A stretch of 64,000 nt of DNA from Prevotella sp. oral taxon 475. Its GTDB lineage: Bacteria > Bacteroidota > Bacteroidia > Bacteroidales > Bacteroidaceae. Location of the stretch: NCBI RefSeq assembly GCF_018127805.1, contig NZ_CP072334.1:1218001-1282000 (forward strand). The letters run 5' to 3'. The position numbers and the translations under genes were made by a program. Within the stretch, counting starts at the first letter, position 1. Each line of letters starts with the position of its first letter. Of this stretch, positions 63,015 to 64,000 are shown piece after piece. Under the pieces are notes generated by a model that did no database searches, was not told where the DNA came from, and worked only from the letters and a program-made list of their open reading frames with translations.

Positions 63015-64000
63015 TTACTTTGCAAAAGCTACGGAGCGTGTTTCGCGGATAACGGTAATCTTCACCTGACCCGGATAAGTCATCTCGTTTTGAATCTTCG
63101 TGGCGATTTCACCGCTCAATTTTTCGCTTTCGTTATCATCGATCTTGTCGGCTCCGACGATGACGCGCAGCTCGCGACCCGCCTGAATGGCATAGGTTTT
63201 TGTTACGCCGGGATAGCTCATGGCGATGGCTTCCAAATCGTTGAGTCGCTTGATGTAAGCCTCTACAATTTCGCGGCGAGCACCGGGGCGAGCTCCCGAG
63301 ATGGCATCGCACACCTGCACGATGGGGGCCAGGAGCGTGTTCATTTCTATCTCGTCGTGGTGGGCTCCGATGGCATTGCAGATGTCGGGTTTCTCCTTAT
63401 ACTTTTCGGCAATTTTGGCTCCGTAGAGAGCGTGGGGAAGTTCGCTCTCCTCGTCGGGCACTTTTCCGATGTCGTGCAGCAGTCCGGCTCGTTTGGCCTT
63501 CTTGGGGTTCAGTCCCAGCTCGGAAGCCATCACGGCGCAGAGATTGGCTGTTTCGCGGGCGTGTTGCAGCAGATTCTGACCGTAGGAAGAGCGGTATTTC
63601 ATTTTTCCCACGATGCGGATGAGTTCGGGATGCAATCCGTGGATGCCCAGGTCGATGGCGGTGCGTTTTCCGGTTTCGATAATCTCGTTGTCGAGTTGTT
63701 TTTTCACTTTGGCCACCACTTCTTCGATGCGTGCGGGGTGGATGCGTCCGTCGGCCACCAATTGGTGCAGAGCCAGGCGGCAAATCTCGCGGCGAACGGG
63801 GTCGAAGGCTGAGATGACGATGGCCTCGGGCGTGTCGTCTACGACGATTTCTACCCCTGTGGCAGCTTCTAAGGCTCGGATGTTTCGCCCTTCACGACCG
63901 ATGATGCGACCTTTCACCTCGTCGTTGTCGATGTGGAAGACGCTCACCGAGTTTTCGATGGCCGTTTCCGTGGCAACGCGCTGGATGGTTTGGATGACAA
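63015..64000 (-). CDS. rny: Ribonuclease Y, C-terminal part (cut by the window end)
   Basis: The last 327 residues of an RNase Y-type protein. The KH domain ([19 protein letters not shown], then [16 protein letters not shown]) is followed by the HD phosphohydrolase domain with LLHDIGKV (His-Asp metal site) and HHDEIE. Its N-terminal membrane helix and coiled coil would lie outside the window. RNase Y initiates mRNA decay. The frame stays open to base 64000. Confidence 0.92.
   Translation of the reverse strand, partial: VIQTIQRVATETAIENSVSVFHIDNDEVKGRIIGREGRNIRALEAATGVEIVVDDTPEAIVISAFDPVRREICRLALHQLVADGRIHPARIEEVVAKVKKQLDNEIIETGKRTAIDLGIHGLHPELIRIVGKMKYRSSYGQNLLQHARETANLCAVMASELGLNPKKAKRAGLLHDIGKVPDEESELPHALYGAKIAEKYKEKPDICNAIGAHHDEIEMNTLLAPIVQVCDAISGARPGARREIVEAYIKRLNDLEAIAMSYPGVTKTYAIQAGRELRVIVGADKIDDNESEKLSGEIATKIQNEMTYPGQVKITVIRETRSVAFAK

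Overview
The window looks like a chromosomal segment of a Bacteroidales bacterium, most probably a Prevotella-like member of Prevotellaceae. The evidence is a recurrent Bacteroidetes-type promoter (TTG, about 20 bp, TAnnTTTG) ahead of many genes, together with typical Bacteroidetes families: DUF4421, DUF1460, DUF5686, DUF4491, DUF4293, TamL, imelysin, a T9SS C-terminal sorting domain, pyrophosphate-dependent phosphofructokinase, and the bamD-rpoZ-DUF4293 gene order. I see no phage, IS element, integrase or CRISPR array; it is mostly core genome separated by unusually repeat-rich intergenic DNA. Layout: 0-2 kb holds the end of PPi-phosphofructokinase and a membrane-anchored GH25 lysozyme, then a 41-bp tandem repeat array. 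From 2.2 to 9.2 kb a minus-strand operon encodes a porin, an imelysin lipoprotein, a di-heme c-type cytochrome lipoprotein and a fused ResB/CcsA haem-attachment protein, with a structured-looking 5' leader. Diverging from it are two LuxR-type regulators (9.6-11.2 kb), the first carrying a hemerythrin/RIC-like sensor region. From 11.4 to 18 kb come a phospholipase D-like protein, kdsD and kdsA (Kdo synthesis), and a Gfo/Idh oxidoreductase with DUF4421 and DUF1460 envelope genes. From 18 to 24.5 kb are a large DUF5686 outer-membrane protein and a four-gene cluster (nucleotidyltransferase, ATP-grasp-like protein, CDP-alcohol phosphotransferase, HAD hydrolase) that looks like a phospho-alcohol or phospholipid headgroup pathway. 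From 25 to 30 kb are ExbB/ExbD transport genes and a carboxyltransferase plus biotin carrier (mmdA-like, mmdC-like) operon lacking the usual membrane beta subunit. From 30 to 41 kb are DUF2461, nth, tamL, a phosphosugar mutase, DUF4491, rlmH, tRNA-His and a minus-strand operon running DUF3298, rsmG, MBL hydrolase, ruvC. From 41 to 50 kb are a HAD hydrolase, panB, an MFS transporter, a beta-helix lipoprotein, cdd, uvrA and a T9SS-sorted protein. From 50 to 58 kb are a C69 dipeptidase, an M23 peptidase, a WG-repeat-like protein and pflB/pflA. From 58.5 to 64 kb are uvrB, bamD, a frameshifted rpoZ, a DUF4293 protein and the 3' part of rny. The most unusual signal lies between the genes. At least seven intergenic tandem arrays with largely unrelated sequences share the same 41-bp period, and most units contain a short dyad-symmetric core. 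In one family the core exists as three interchangeable palindromes set in a common backbone; in another the two arms co-vary. A separate 22-bp repeat family occupies three intergenic regions, all three between divergently transcribed genes. The period and symmetry suggest phased protein-binding sites or transcript-end elements, but function cannot be read from the sequence alone.
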